Of a stretch of 64,000 nucleotides of DNA, positions 28,194 to 39,101 are shown piece after piece (the stretch's first letter is position 1; every line of letters starts with the position of its first letter). A program made the position numbers and the translations under genes. A model generated the notes under the pieces. That model searched no databases. It worked only from the letters and a program-made list of their open reading frames with translations, and was not told the origin of the DNA. Location: positions 1 to 64,000 of the forward strand of contig CBIHLN010000001.1 of the NCBI GenBank assembly GCA_966210725.1, given 5' to 3'. The DNA is from Lysobacter_C sp966210725 (GTDB lineage: Bacteria > Pseudomonadota > Gammaproteobacteria > Xanthomonadales > Xanthomonadaceae).

Positions 28194-29651
28194 ATGCTGC
28201 GCATCCAGGCTGAAGCGCTGACCTACGACGACGTATCGCTCGTTCCCGCGCATTCCACCGTCCTGCCCAAGGACGTATCGCTCGAAACCCGCGTCACCCG
28301 CGACCTCACCATCCGCCTGCCGATCCTGTCGGCCGCGATGGACACCGTCAGCGAAGCACGCCTGGCCATCGCACTGGCCCAGCTCGGCGGCCTGAGCATC
28401 ATCCACAAGAACATGAGCCTGGAGCAGCAGGCCGCGCACGTCGCGCAGGTCAAGAAGTTCGAGGCCGGCGTGATCAAGGAGCCGTTTACCGTCGGCCCCG
28501 AGACCACCATCGCCGAGGTGCTCAAGCTCACCCGTGCGCGCAACATTTCCGGCGTGCCGGTGGTGGACGGCGGCCAGCTGGTCGGCATCGTCACCAGCCG
28601 TGACATGCGCTTCGAGAAGAAGCTCGACGACCCGGTCCGCCACATCATGACCAAGCGTGACCGCCTGGTGACGGTGCGCGAGGGCGCCAGCGACGAGGAA
28701 GTGGTGCAGCTGCTGCACAAGCACCGCATCGAGAAGGTGCTGGTGGTCAACGACGGCTTCGAGCTGCGCGGCCTGATCACCGTCAAGGACATCCAGAAGA
28801 AGTCCGATAACCCCAACGCCGCCTACGACAGCAGCGAACGCCTGCTGGTCGGCGCGGCCGTGGGCGTGGGCGGCGACACCGAGGCCCGCATCGAGGCGCT
28901 GGCCGCCGCCGGCGTTGACGTGGTGGTGGTCGATACCGCACACGGCCACTCGCAAGGCGTGCTGGACCGGGTGAAATGGGTCAAGACGCGCTTCCCGCAG
29001 CTGCAGGTGATCGGCGGCAATATCGTCACCGGCGATGCCGCGCTGGCGCTGATGGACCACGGCGCAGATGCCGTGAAGGTGGGCGTAGGCCCGGGTTCGA
29101 TCTGCACCACGCGCGTCGTCGCGGGCGTCGGCGTGCCGCAGGTGACCGCGGTGGCGATGGTCGCGGAAGCGCTGCAGGACCGCATCCCGCTGATCGCCGA
29201 CGGCGGCATCCGCTATTCCGGCGACATCGGCAAGGCGCTGGTCGCCGGCGCGTCGACGGTCATGGTCGGCGGCCTGTTCGCCGGCACCGAGGAGGCGCCG
29301 GGCGAGGTCGAGCTGTTCCAGGGCCGCAGCTACAAGAGCTACCGCGGCATGGGCAGCCTGGGCGCGATGGAGCAGGGCTCCAAGGACCGCTACTTCCAGG
29401 ATGCGTCCGACGCCGACAAGCTGGTGCCGGAGGGCATCGAAGGCCGCGTGCCCTACCGCGGCCCGCTGCGCAACGTCGTCCACCAGCTCGCCGGCGGCCT
29501 GCGCGCCACCATGGGCTACGTGGGCTGCGCGTCGATCGAGGACATGCGTAAGAAGCCCAGCTTCGTGCGCATCACCGGCGCAGGCTCGCGCGAGAGCCAC
29601 GTGCACGACGTGCAGATCACCAAGGAACCGCCGAACTACCGGGCGGGATAA
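28194..29651 (+). CDS. guaB: IMP dehydrogenase
   Basis: Oxidises IMP to XMP in guanine nucleotide synthesis. The 485-residue protein has two CBS domains at about 90-205 (GVPVVDGGQLVGIVTSRD), the catalytic cysteine loop VGVGPGSICTTRVVAG near 300, and the flap YRGMGSLGAM near 385. MLRIQAEALTYDDVSLVPA at 28194 matches the family start; the earlier ATG at 28164 gives an unlikely extension and overlaps a good -10 box (TACAAT, 28160-28165). guaA follows 115 bp later. Confidence 0.97.
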   Translation: MLRIQAEALTYDDVSLVPAHSTVLPKDVSLETRVTRDLTIRLPILSAAMDTVSEARLAIALAQLGGLSIIHKNMSLEQQAAHVAQVKKFEAGVIKEPFTVGPETTIAEVLKLTRARNISGVPVVDGGQLVGIVTSRDMRFEKKLDDPVRHIMTKRDRLVTVREGASDEEVVQLLHKHRIEKVLVVNDGFELRGLITVKDIQKKSDNPNAAYDSSERLLVGAAVGVGGDTEARIEALAAAGVDVVVVDTAHGHSQGVLDRVKWVKTRFPQLQVIGGNIVTGDAALALMDHGADAVKVGVGPGSICTTRVVAGVGVPQVTAVAMVAEALQDRIPLIADGGIRYSGDIGKALVAGASTVMVGGLFAGTEEAPGEVELFQGRSYKSYRGMGSLGAMEQGSKDRYFQDASDADKLVPEGIEGRVPYRGPLRNVVHQLAGGLRATMGYVGCASIEDMRKKPSFVRITGAGSRESHVHDVQITKEPPNYRAG

Positions 29652-29766
29652 AGCACGCGCGGGACGGGGGGCGGGCACAGGCAGGAACCGGGTGCCGCCC
29701 ACTGATGCGACGCGGCAGATTCCCCTCGGCCTCCTATTCCCTGTTCCCCATTCCCGCTCCGGCCCC

Positions 29767-31332
<1,566 letters not shown>

Positions 31333-31351
31333 GTGCCGGGACGACCTTGGC

Positions 31352-31849
31352 TTGAGCATCGAACTGCCCGACGACCACCACTGGATGCGCCACGCGCTTT
31401 CGCTGGCCGACCGGGCCGAGCGCGAGGACGATGAAATCCCGGTCGGTGCCGTGCTGGTGTCGGCCGGAGGCGAGATCCTCGGCGAGGGCTGGAACCGCAA
31501 CATCACCGAGCACGACCCGACCGCGCATGCGGAAATCGTCGCCATGCGTCAGGCGGGACGCCGGTTGGGCAACCACCGCCTGTTGGGCAGCACGCTTTAC
31601 ATCACCCTCGAGCCGTGCGCGATGTGCGCCATGGCGATGGTGCACGCGCGCATCGCCCGCGTCGTGTTCGGCGCCTTTGATCCGAAGACCGGCGCCGCCG
31701 GCAGCGTGTTCGACCTGCTGGCCGACCCCCGGCATAACCATCGCGTCGAGGTGGCCGGCGGTGTTCTCGGCGAGGAGGCGGGCGGCAGGCTCACGGCGTA
31801 CTTCCGCCGCAAGCGCGGGAAGCCCGTAGCGGGGCAGGGCGGCGTCTAG
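31352..31849 (+). CDS. tadA: tRNA-specific adenosine deaminase
   Basis: Converts the wobble adenosine of tRNA-Arg(ACG) to inosine. Zinc and catalytic motifs are PTAHAEIVAMRQ (His-Ala-Glu near residue 58) and LEPCAMCAMAMVHARI (Cys pair near 88-91). A TTG start at 31352 gives LSIELPDDHHWMRHAL, which matches the E. coli N terminus ahead of WMRHAL; the first ATG (31385) would trim 11 residues. The start codon is therefore inferred by homology. Confidence 0.93.
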   Translation: MSIELPDDHHWMRHALSLADRAEREDDEIPVGAVLVSAGGEILGEGWNRNITEHDPTAHAEIVAMRQAGRRLGNHRLLGSTLYITLEPCAMCAMAMVHARIARVVFGAFDPKTGAAGSVFDLLADPRHNHRVEVAGGVLGEEAGGRLTAYFRRKRGKPVAGQGGV

Positions 31850-31869
31850 CCTGAGCGGGCAAGTCGAGC

Positions 31870-31946
31870 TGCAGGAGCGGCTTCAGCCGTGAACGTGGCG
31901 TATGTTCGTACGCCGCCCCATGATCGCGGCTGAAGCCGCTCCTGCA
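31870..31946. repeat. REP-like inverted pair (REPIN)
   Basis: TGCAGGAGCGGCTTCAGCCG opens the element at 31870 and its reverse complement closes it at 31946; the 23-bp arms differ at one base (GTGA against GCGA). The motif GCAGGAGCGGCTTCAGCC is a familiar extragenic palindrome of Xanthomonadaceae and pseudomonads. It lies between convergent tadA and the DUF2721 gene. Confidence 0.8.
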
Positions 31947-31950
31947 ACGC

Positions 31951-32430
31951 TTACTCCCCTGTGCCCCGGCGCTTCGCCCGGGCCCGGCCGTGGGCATGGT
32001 CCATTTCCTCGTTGAGCGCTGACACCGCCATGGCCGACTCACGCGACAGGTTGATGCTGGCGGCGAACATCGCCAGCACGCCCAGCACCGCCAGGATCGT
32101 GGGCAGGCTGCCCAGCCGGTAGTTGAGGAAGGCGTCGATGGCCACCGACAGGCTGGTGCCGACGAAAAAACTGATCGCCGCGTACAGCAGCTGGCTTCCA
32201 CGCAGCACGAGATTGGAGCGTCGGCGCTGCACGTCGACCAGCCGATCCATTCGCTCGATCTGTGCCGCATCGAGGTCGCCCTCGTCCAGTTCGCGCAAGA
32301 GGCCCCGCAACCGGTCCACGACGCGCGCAAGGCGGTTGTTGGCCGACATCAGCAATGAGGCAGTGGCCGTCAGGAAGAACGCGGGCGCCAACATGGCCGT
32401 CAGGATCGCGTAATGGGTGTTCTGGAACAT
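31951..32430 (-). CDS. DUF2721 membrane protein
   Basis: A 159-residue protein with a hydrophobic start (LTAMLAPAFFLTATASLLMS), a charged helical middle (NNRLARVVDRLRGLLRELDEGD), then two membrane helices (SQLLYAAISFFVGTSLSVAI and LPTILAVLGVLAMFAASINL). This is the DUF2721 pattern; function unknown. Start at 32430 (MFQNTHYAIL) is preferred over further-upstream in-frame codons that overlap the orn promoter region. AGAGAG lies upstream of the ATG. Confidence 0.8.
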   Translation of the reverse strand: MFQNTHYAILTAMLAPAFFLTATASLLMSANNRLARVVDRLRGLLRELDEGDLDAAQIERMDRLVDVQRRRSNLVLRGSQLLYAAISFFVGTSLSVAIDAFLNYRLGSLPTILAVLGVLAMFAASINLSRESAMAVSALNEEMDHAHGRARAKRRGTGE

Positions 32431-32497
32431 CCGTTGGCTGCTCTCTTGCTGCGGGGGCTCGGCTATCATGCCGCGACACGGACACGACGGGGAGCCC

Positions 32498-33070
32498 ATG
32501 GCGGCGAAGAATGGAAACGACCACAGGTTGATCTGGATCGACCTGGAGATGACCGGGCTGGATACGGTCAACGATTCGATCCTCGAGATCGCCACGGTGG
32601 TCACCGACGCCGACCTCAACGTCCTGGCCGAAGGGCCCGAGCTGGCGATCCGCCATTCGCTGCAGCGGCTCGAGGCGATGGACGAGTGGAACCGCAACCA
32701 GCACCGCAAGTCGGGCTTGTGGAATCGCGTGCTGGAGGACGGCGTGGCGATGGAGGAGGCCGAAACCCGCACGCTCGCTTTTCTCAACGACTGGGTCCCG
32801 GCCGGCGCGTCGCCGATGTGCGGCAACTCGATCTGCCAGGACCGGCGCTTCCTGCACCGCGAAATGCCGGAGCTGGAGCGGCACTTCCACTACCGCAACC
32901 TCGACGTCAGCACGATCAAGGAGCTGGCGCGCCGATGGGCACCGGACGTCATGGCCGGTGTCGGCAAGGAGGCCAAGCACACCGCACTCAGCGACGTGCA
33001 CGACTCCATCGCCGAACTGCGCCACTACCGGTACTTCATGGGGCGGCTGAGCGGACTGCCCCAGGAGTAG
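32498..33070 (+). CDS. orn: Oligoribonuclease
   Basis: DEDDh 3'-5' exonuclease that degrades short RNAs, including pGpG from cyclic-di-GMP turnover. The 190-residue protein has exonuclease motif I IWIDLEMTGLD, motif II NSICQDRRFL near 105 and motif III HTALSDVHDSI near 165. The start MAAKNGNDHR at 32498 fits family length (about 181). Confidence 0.95.
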   Translation: MAAKNGNDHRLIWIDLEMTGLDTVNDSILEIATVVTDADLNVLAEGPELAIRHSLQRLEAMDEWNRNQHRKSGLWNRVLEDGVAMEEAETRTLAFLNDWVPAGASPMCGNSICQDRRFLHREMPELERHFHYRNLDVSTIKELARRWAPDVMAGVGKEAKHTALSDVHDSIAELRHYRYFMGRLSGLPQE

Positions 33071-33079
33071 CGCGCGGCG

Positions 33080-34027
<948 letters not shown>

Positions 34028-34088
34028 GTACCACCTCCTGTTCAAGTCGATAGATGCGGAGAACCCATCGAGTCGGGGCTCCAAACGC

Positions 34089-34113
34089 GACGCCCCGCGA
34101 AGAGCGGGGCGTC
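34089..34113 (-). terminator. Hairpin terminator after ppsA
   Basis: GACGCCCCGC and GCGGGGCGTC form a perfect 10-bp stem with a 5-nt loop 53 bp past the ppsA stop, followed on the - strand by GCGTTTGG. It also lies just upstream of mscS. Confidence 0.65.
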
Positions 34114-34165
34114 GGTTGTGCGCGCAGCGTAGCGCCGCACGCGTTAGCGCGGTGTCATCCGGCGG

Positions 34166-36553
34166 TCAGGCGGACTTGCCCTTGCTGCCCTTGGCCTTGG
34201 CCAGGCGCAGCCAGGTGTCGACCACGGTGTCGGGGTTGAGCGACACCGATTCGATCCCCTGCTCCATCAGCCACTCCGCCAGGTCCGGATGGTCGCTGGG
34301 GCCCTGTCCGCAGATGCCGACGTACTTGCCCTTCGCGCGTGCGGTCTGGATTGCCATCGACAGCAGCTTCTTGACGGCCGCATCGCGCTCATCGAACAGG
34401 TGCGCGACGAGTGCCGAATCGCGGTCCAGGCCCAACGTCAGCTGTGTCAGGTCGTTGGAACCGATCGAGAAGCCGTCGAAGATCTCAAGGAACTCCTCGG
34501 CGAGCAGCGCGTTGGACGGCAGCTCGCACATCATGATGATCTTCAGGCCGTCCTTGCCCTGCTCCAGGCCGTTGGCGCGCAGCACCTCGACCACCTTGCG
34601 GCCCTCGTCCAGCGTGCGGACGAACGGGATCATCACCCAGCAGTTGGTGAGCCCCATCTCCTGGCGGACCTTGAGCACCGCACGGCACTCCAGCGCGAAC
34701 GCTTCGGTGAAGCTCGGATCGACATAGCGGCTGGCGCCGCGGAAGCCGATCATCGGGTTCTCTTCGTGCGGCTCGTAGCGGGCGCCGCCGATCAGGTTGG
34801 CGTACTCGTTGGACTTGAAATCCGACAGGCGCACGATCACCGGGTGCGGCGCGAACGATGCAGTGATCGTCGCAATGCCCTCGGCCAGGCGATCGACGTA
34901 GAAGTCGACCGGGTCGCCATAGCCGGTGATGCGCGCGTCGATCTTCTGCTTGGTCGCCGCGTCCTGGCTGGCGTACTCCAGCAGCGCCTTCGGGTGGATG
35001 CCGATGTGGCTGGCGATGATCATCTCCAGCCGCGCCAGGCCCACTCCAGCGTTGGGCAGCATCGCGAAGTCGAACGCGCGCTCGGGGTTGGCGACGTTCA
35101 TCATCACCTTGAGCGGCGCTTCGGGCATCTGCTCCAAGTCGGCCACGTGGCGTTCGAAGGGCAGGGCGCCGTCATAGATGAAGCCGGTGTCGCCCTCGGC
35201 GCAGCTCACGGTCACCGTCTGGCCGTCCTGGATGGTGTCCAGCGCGTTGCCGGTGCCGACCACGGCCGGAACGCCCAGCTCACGCGCGATGATGGCCGCG
35301 TGGCAGGTGCGACCGCCGCGGTTGGTGACGATCGCGGCCGACCGCTTCATCACCGGCTCCCAGTCCGGGTCGGTCATGTCGGCGACCAGCACGTCGCCGG
35401 GCTGCACCCGGCTCATGTCTTCAAGGCTGCGTACCACGCGCGCCACGCCGGTGCCGATGCGCTGGCCGATGGCGCGCCCCTCGCAGACCACCGGGCCCCG
35501 CTCGCCCAGCTGGAAGCGCTCCATCTGGGTGGCCTTGCCGCGCGACTTCACGGTCTCCGGGCGCGCCTGGACGATGAAGAGCTTGCCGCTGACGCCGTCC
35601 TTCGCCCACTCCACGTCCATCGGGCGGCCGTAGTGCTTCTCGATGGTGATGGCCTGGCGTGCCAGCTCGTGCACGTCCTCGTCGCTGATCGAGAACGCAT
35701 TGCGCAGCTCGGCAGGGGTGTCCTCGGTGCGCACGCGCTCGCCCGGCACGTCCGAATAGACCATGCGCAGCTGCTTGGCGCCGATCGAGCGACGAAGGAT
35801 CGCCGGCTTGCCTTGCGCGAGCGTCGGCTTGTAGACGTAGAACTCGTCGGGATTCACCGCACCCTGCACGACCATCTCGCCCAGGCCATAGCTGCCGGTG
35901 ATGAAGACCACATCGCGGAAGCCGGACTCGGTGTCGAGCGTGAACAGCACGCCCGAGGCGCCGACGTCGGAACGCACCATCAGCTGCACGCCCGCCGACA
36001 GGAACACGTCCTCGTGCTTGAAGCCGTGGTGCACGCGGTAGGCGATCGCGCGGTCGTTGTAGAGGCTGGCAAAAACTTCCTTCACCTTGTGGACGACGTC
36101 GTCCTCGCCGGTGACGTTGAGGAACGTTTCCTGTTGGCCGGCGAAGGAGGCGTCCGGCAGGTCCTCGGCGGTCGCCGAGGAACGCACGGCCACGGCGACG
36201 TCACCGCCGCCGTTCTCGCCGCACAACTGGCGGTAGGCAGCGCGGATATCCGAGTCCAGTGGCGGCTGCAGCGGGGCATCGATCACCCAGCCGCGGATCT
36301 CCCTGCCGGCCGCGGTCAGCGCCGGCACGTCCTCGACGTCCAGCGTGGCCAGGCGGTCGAAGATGCGCTGGTGCAGGTCGTTGTGGGCGATGAAGTCCTT
36401 GAACGCCTCGGCGGTCGTGGCGAAGCCGCCCGGTACTGAAACGCCGAGCCCGGCCAGATGGCCGATCATCTCGCCGAGCGAAGAGTTCTTGCCGCCCACG
36501 CGGGCCAGGTCGTTGAGGCGCAGCGCGTGCAGCCAGAGGATGTTCTCGTTCAA
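34166..36553 (-). CDS. ppsA: Phosphoenolpyruvate synthase
   Basis: Makes PEP from pyruvate and ATP in gluconeogenesis. The 795-residue protein has an N-terminal ATP-grasp domain (VGGKNSSLGEMI; VAVRSSATAEDLPDASFAGQ near 125), the phosphohistidine domain with GGRTCHAAIIARELG near 425, and a C-terminal PEP-binding TIM barrel ending in GICGQGPSDHPDLAEWL. A TTG start at 36553 (reading MNENILWLHAL) gives the family length; the longer frame runs into the divergent leader. It is divergent from its regulator ppsR. Confidence 0.95.
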   Translation of the reverse strand: MNENILWLHALRLNDLARVGGKNSSLGEMIGHLAGLGVSVPGGFATTAEAFKDFIAHNDLHQRIFDRLATLDVEDVPALTAAGREIRGWVIDAPLQPPLDSDIRAAYRQLCGENGGGDVAVAVRSSATAEDLPDASFAGQQETFLNVTGEDDVVHKVKEVFASLYNDRAIAYRVHHGFKHEDVFLSAGVQLMVRSDVGASGVLFTLDTESGFRDVVFITGSYGLGEMVVQGAVNPDEFYVYKPTLAQGKPAILRRSIGAKQLRMVYSDVPGERVRTEDTPAELRNAFSISDEDVHELARQAITIEKHYGRPMDVEWAKDGVSGKLFIVQARPETVKSRGKATQMERFQLGERGPVVCEGRAIGQRIGTGVARVVRSLEDMSRVQPGDVLVADMTDPDWEPVMKRSAAIVTNRGGRTCHAAIIARELGVPAVVGTGNALDTIQDGQTVTVSCAEGDTGFIYDGALPFERHVADLEQMPEAPLKVMMNVANPERAFDFAMLPNAGVGLARLEMIIASHIGIHPKALLEYASQDAATKQKIDARITGYGDPVDFYVDRLAEGIATITASFAPHPVIVRLSDFKSNEYANLIGGARYEPHEENPMIGFRGASRYVDPSFTEAFALECRAVLKVRQEMGLTNCWVMIPFVRTLDEGRKVVEVLRANGLEQGKDGLKIIMMCELPSNALLAEEFLEIFDGFSIGSNDLTQLTLGLDRDSALVAHLFDERDAAVKKLLSMAIQTARAKGKYVGICGQGPSDHPDLAEWLMEQGIESVSLNPDTVVDTWLRLAKAKGSKGKSA

Positions 36554-36648
36554 GGCGTTCGATCTCCCGGGTGTTCGGGGCGAGGGCAGGGGGTTGAATT
36601 GGCGGGCGCCGGCGGTGGGCGCGGCCAAGCCGCTATGATCGCCCGGGC

Positions 36649-36681
36649 GTCGAATCCATACAAGGTTGATTCGACGGGGTT
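36649..36681 (+). promoter_or_regulatory. Hairpin with T-run in the ppsR leader
   Basis: GTCGAATC and GATTCGAC form an 8-bp stem with an 11-nt loop; GGGGTTTTTC follows. It is 45 bp upstream of the ppsR ATG and just after a TATGAT box at 36634. It could be an attenuator or a terminator. Confidence 0.5.
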
Positions 36682-36726
36682 TTTCGTATGGAGCGGCCCG
36701 CATGGCGGGCCTCGCGGAGGTTCTCG

Positions 36727-37548
36727 ATGACCGGATTGCGCCCGGTGTTCTACGTATCCGATGGCACCGGCATCACCGCCGAGACCATTGGCCACAGCCT
36801 GCTGACGCAGTTCACCACCACGCGTTTCGTCAGCGAGCGGATCTCGTTCGTGGACAGCGTGGAGCGTGCCCACGAGGCTGCGGAGCGGATCCGAGCCGCG
36901 GCCGAACTGCATGGCGCGCGTCCGGTGGTGATCAATTCGTGCATGGACAGCACGGTCGGGGCGGCCCTGGCCGAAAGCGGTGCGCTGATGCTGGATGTGT
37001 TCGAGCCCTTCATCGAACCGCTGGAACGGGAGTTCGGCGAGACCCGGCAACACGCGATCAACCGTGCCCATGGCCTCGTGGATTTCGAGACCTACCACCG
37101 CCGAATCAACGCGATGAACTACGCGCTCAGCCACGACGACGGCGCCAGCATCGATTACGCCGAAGCCGACCTCATCCTCGTGGCCGTGTCCCGCGCCGGC
37201 AAAACGCCGACGTGCGTGTATCTGGCCATGCATTACGGCGTGCGTGCGGCCAATTATCCGCTGACGGAGGAGGACCTGGAGCACGACCGGCTGCCGCCGC
37301 GGCTCCGGCCGCATCGCGACAAACTGTTCGGACTCACCATCGACCCGGTACGCCTGCAGCAGATCCGCCAGGAGCGCCGGCCGAATTCGCGCTACGCGCA
37401 GATGGACACGTGCCGGCGCGAAGTGGCCGCGGCGGAGATGATGTTCCGCGCCGAGCGCATCCCCACGCTCAGCACCACGCACACGTCGATCGAGGAGATC
37501 TCCAGCAAGGTGTTGTCCACGCTGGGGCTGCGGCGGGAGATGTTCTAG
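36727..37548 (+). CDS. ppsR: PEP synthase regulatory protein (kinase/pyrophosphorylase)
   Basis: DUF299 bifunctional enzyme that switches PpsA off by ADP-dependent phosphorylation of a threonine and on again by phosphorolysis. The 273-residue protein starts MTGLRPVFYVSDGTGITAET and has the P-loop-like motif VAVSRAGKTPTCVYLA near residue 152. Its divergent placement next to ppsA supports the assignment over the PPDK-directed members. An in-frame ATG at 36688 is less likely. Confidence 0.93.
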   Translation: MTGLRPVFYVSDGTGITAETIGHSLLTQFTTTRFVSERISFVDSVERAHEAAERIRAAAELHGARPVVINSCMDSTVGAALAESGALMLDVFEPFIEPLEREFGETRQHAINRAHGLVDFETYHRRINAMNYALSHDDGASIDYAEADLILVAVSRAGKTPTCVYLAMHYGVRAANYPLTEEDLEHDRLPPRLRPHRDKLFGLTIDPVRLQQIRQERRPNSRYAQMDTCRREVAAAEMMFRAERIPTLSTTHTSIEEISSKVLSTLGLRREMF

Positions 37549-37666
37549 CGGGGCAGGGCGCCCGGCCGGCGGCGCCCGGTTCGAACCATGCGAACGCTTA
37601 ACGTAGGTCGGCCGCCAGGCCGCGTCAACGCTGCCGCTGCGCGGGGGCGACGTGTAGCATCGGGCC

Positions 37667-38164
37667 ATGAGTTCGCTCGCCACGACCCGCGCTGCGCGCA
37701 TCCCCCGGCTGACCCGGTTCGGCTGGCTCATGGGCCTGTACGCGGAGAACTACACGCGCCTGCACGCCCTGTTCGACCCGGCGTCCCTGGCGCCCGGCAT
37801 CCACCTCTCCAGCGTGGGCGACGGACTGGATGTGCGCGTGGAGATCATCGAGCAGCACCGCTACACCACCGAGCTTCGCCTCACGTACGCGATACCGGAC
37901 CCGGTGACCGGTGAGCCCGACCCGTCGGCCTACCTGCGCCTGTACAACGACGCCCGCCAGGCCGAAGCCACCCACTGCTACGTCGGCCGGCGCTGGCAGG
38001 ATGTCATTGGCATGTACCCGCCGCCGGCGCAGGTGATCGGGCACCGGATGCGGATGAACACCTTCCTCGGAAAGTGGCTCGAATACCTGGCCGACCGGGG
38101 GCACGGGACCGCGACGCTTCGCCCATGCGAAAAAAATTGCGACGGACTTGCACAGACCGCTTGA
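37667..38164 (+). CDS. DUF1249 protein
   Basis: A 165-residue protein containing MGLYAENYTRLHALFD, YLRLYNDARQAEATHC and KWLEYLADRGH, the conserved blocks of DUF1249, a gammaproteobacterial family (E. coli YqiB) without a settled function. It stands alone between ppsR and the tRNA pair. The C terminus is unusually Cys-containing (RPCEKNCDGLAQTA), and its last bases overlap the tRNA promoter. Confidence 0.8.
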   Translation: MSSLATTRAARIPRLTRFGWLMGLYAENYTRLHALFDPASLAPGIHLSSVGDGLDVRVEIIEQHRYTTELRLTYAIPDPVTGEPDPSAYLRLYNDARQAEATHCYVGRRWQDVIGMYPPPAQVIGHRMRMNTFLGKWLEYLADRGHGTATLRPCEKNCDGLAQTA

Positions 38165-38189
38165 CGACTTTCGAAACCGTCCCTAAGCT
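38161..38189 (+). promoter_or_regulatory. Promoter for tRNA-Ala/tRNA-Glu
   Basis: TTGACG at 38161-38166, a 17-bp spacer, then TAAGCT at 38184-38189. The tRNA-Ala gene begins 20 bp later. The spacing is ideal for a sigma-70 promoter. Confidence 0.7.
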
Positions 38190-38208
38190 TGTCGACTTTC
38201 CAGCACGT

Positions 38209-38284
<76 letters not shown>

Positions 38285-38348
38285 CTTCAAAGGTTGTTCG
38301 TTACCCGGCTGAGTGAAAGCAGCCGAACCCGGTACGACCAACCCCTGC

Positions 38349-38424
38349 GTCCCCATCGTCTAGAGGCCTAGGACACAACCCTTTCACGGTTGCGACCGGG
38401 GTTCGAATCCCCGTGGGGACGCCA
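38349..38424 (+). tRNA. tRNA-Glu (anticodon TTC)
   Basis: A 76-nt cloverleaf with acceptor GTCCCCA pairing with TGGGGAC, anticodon loop CTTTCAC giving TTC, T arm CGGGGTTCGAATCCCCG, and an encoded CCA. It lies 64 bp after tRNA-Ala and is probably in the same transcript. Confidence 0.96.
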
Positions 38425-38438
38425 CTTTACGCAGTACG

Positions 38439-38466
38439 AAAAAGGCCACCTCCGGGTGGCCTTTTT
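38439..38466 (+). terminator. Intrinsic terminator of the tRNA operon
   Basis: AAAAAGGCCACC, TCCG loop, GGTGGCCTTTTT: a 12-bp stem ending in a run of T, 14 bp after tRNA-Glu. Confidence 0.92.
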
Positions 38467-38506
38467 CGTGTCCGGTCTTCCGGCTGGCTCCGCCACCTCC
38501 GGTGGG

Positions 38507-39070
38507 TCAGTGCCCTTCGTGGGCATCTGGGTGACCGCCGCCTTGCTGCTGATGCCTTGCGAACACCTCGGTGCTGCCATCGGCGTGGACCAGTTCCACG
38601 GTGTAGGGCTGCGTCCGGCCATCGGGCATCTCCATGCCCGGCGAGCCGGCGGGCATTCCCGGCACCACCAGGCCCTTCGCGTCCGGCCGCCCGGCCAGCA
38701 GCCGCTTCACGTCCCCGGCCGGCACGTGACCTTCGATGAAATAGCCGCCGACTTCCGCGGTGTGGCACGAGCCCTTGCCGAGTGGCACGCCCACGCGCTC
38801 CTTGATGGCGTTGACGTTGTCGACGTCGGTCGCCGTCACCGTGAAACCGGCGTCGCGCATGTGCTCGATCCATACGTTGCAGCAGCCGCACCTTGCACTC
38901 TTGTGGACGTGCACCCGGGTCGCTTCCGGCGCGTCGCGGCTGGCGGCCGCCAGCTGGCTTGACGTGGCGTTGGCCAGGGCGCCGACGGATGCCTCTGGCT
39001 GGCGGGCGCAGGCGACCATGGCAGCGCTCGCCAGCACGAGTGCGACGGCGGCGCGAAGTTCGTTCTTCAT
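38507..39070 (-). CDS. DUF411 metal-associated lipoprotein
   Basis: A 187-residue exported protein. The signal ends in a lipobox-like AAMVAC. The mature part has HKSARCGCCNVWIEHMRDAGF, the CxCC core of DUF411, a family found in copper and silver resistance clusters. PEATRVHVHK precedes it, and a His-rich tail (GGGHPDAHEGH) could also bind metal. Start MKNELRAAV at 39070 is preferred; an ATG 15 bp upstream is possible. It is the last gene of the copper cluster. Confidence 0.85.
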   Translation of the reverse strand: MKNELRAAVALVLASAAMVACARQPEASVGALANATSSQLAAASRDAPEATRVHVHKSARCGCCNVWIEHMRDAGFTVTATDVDNVNAIKERVGVPLGKGSCHTAEVGGYFIEGHVPAGDVKRLLAGRPDAKGLVVPGMPAGSPGMEMPDGRTQPYTVELVHADGSTEVFARHQQQGGGHPDAHEGH

Positions 39071-39101
39071 CAGTGCGTTTTCCATATGCGTCTTTTCCAG
39101 G

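Noticed and set aside
34289..36439. A 716-codon open frame on the + strand
   Set aside because: Antisense shadow of ppsA, with Arg/His/Leu-rich low-complexity sequence.
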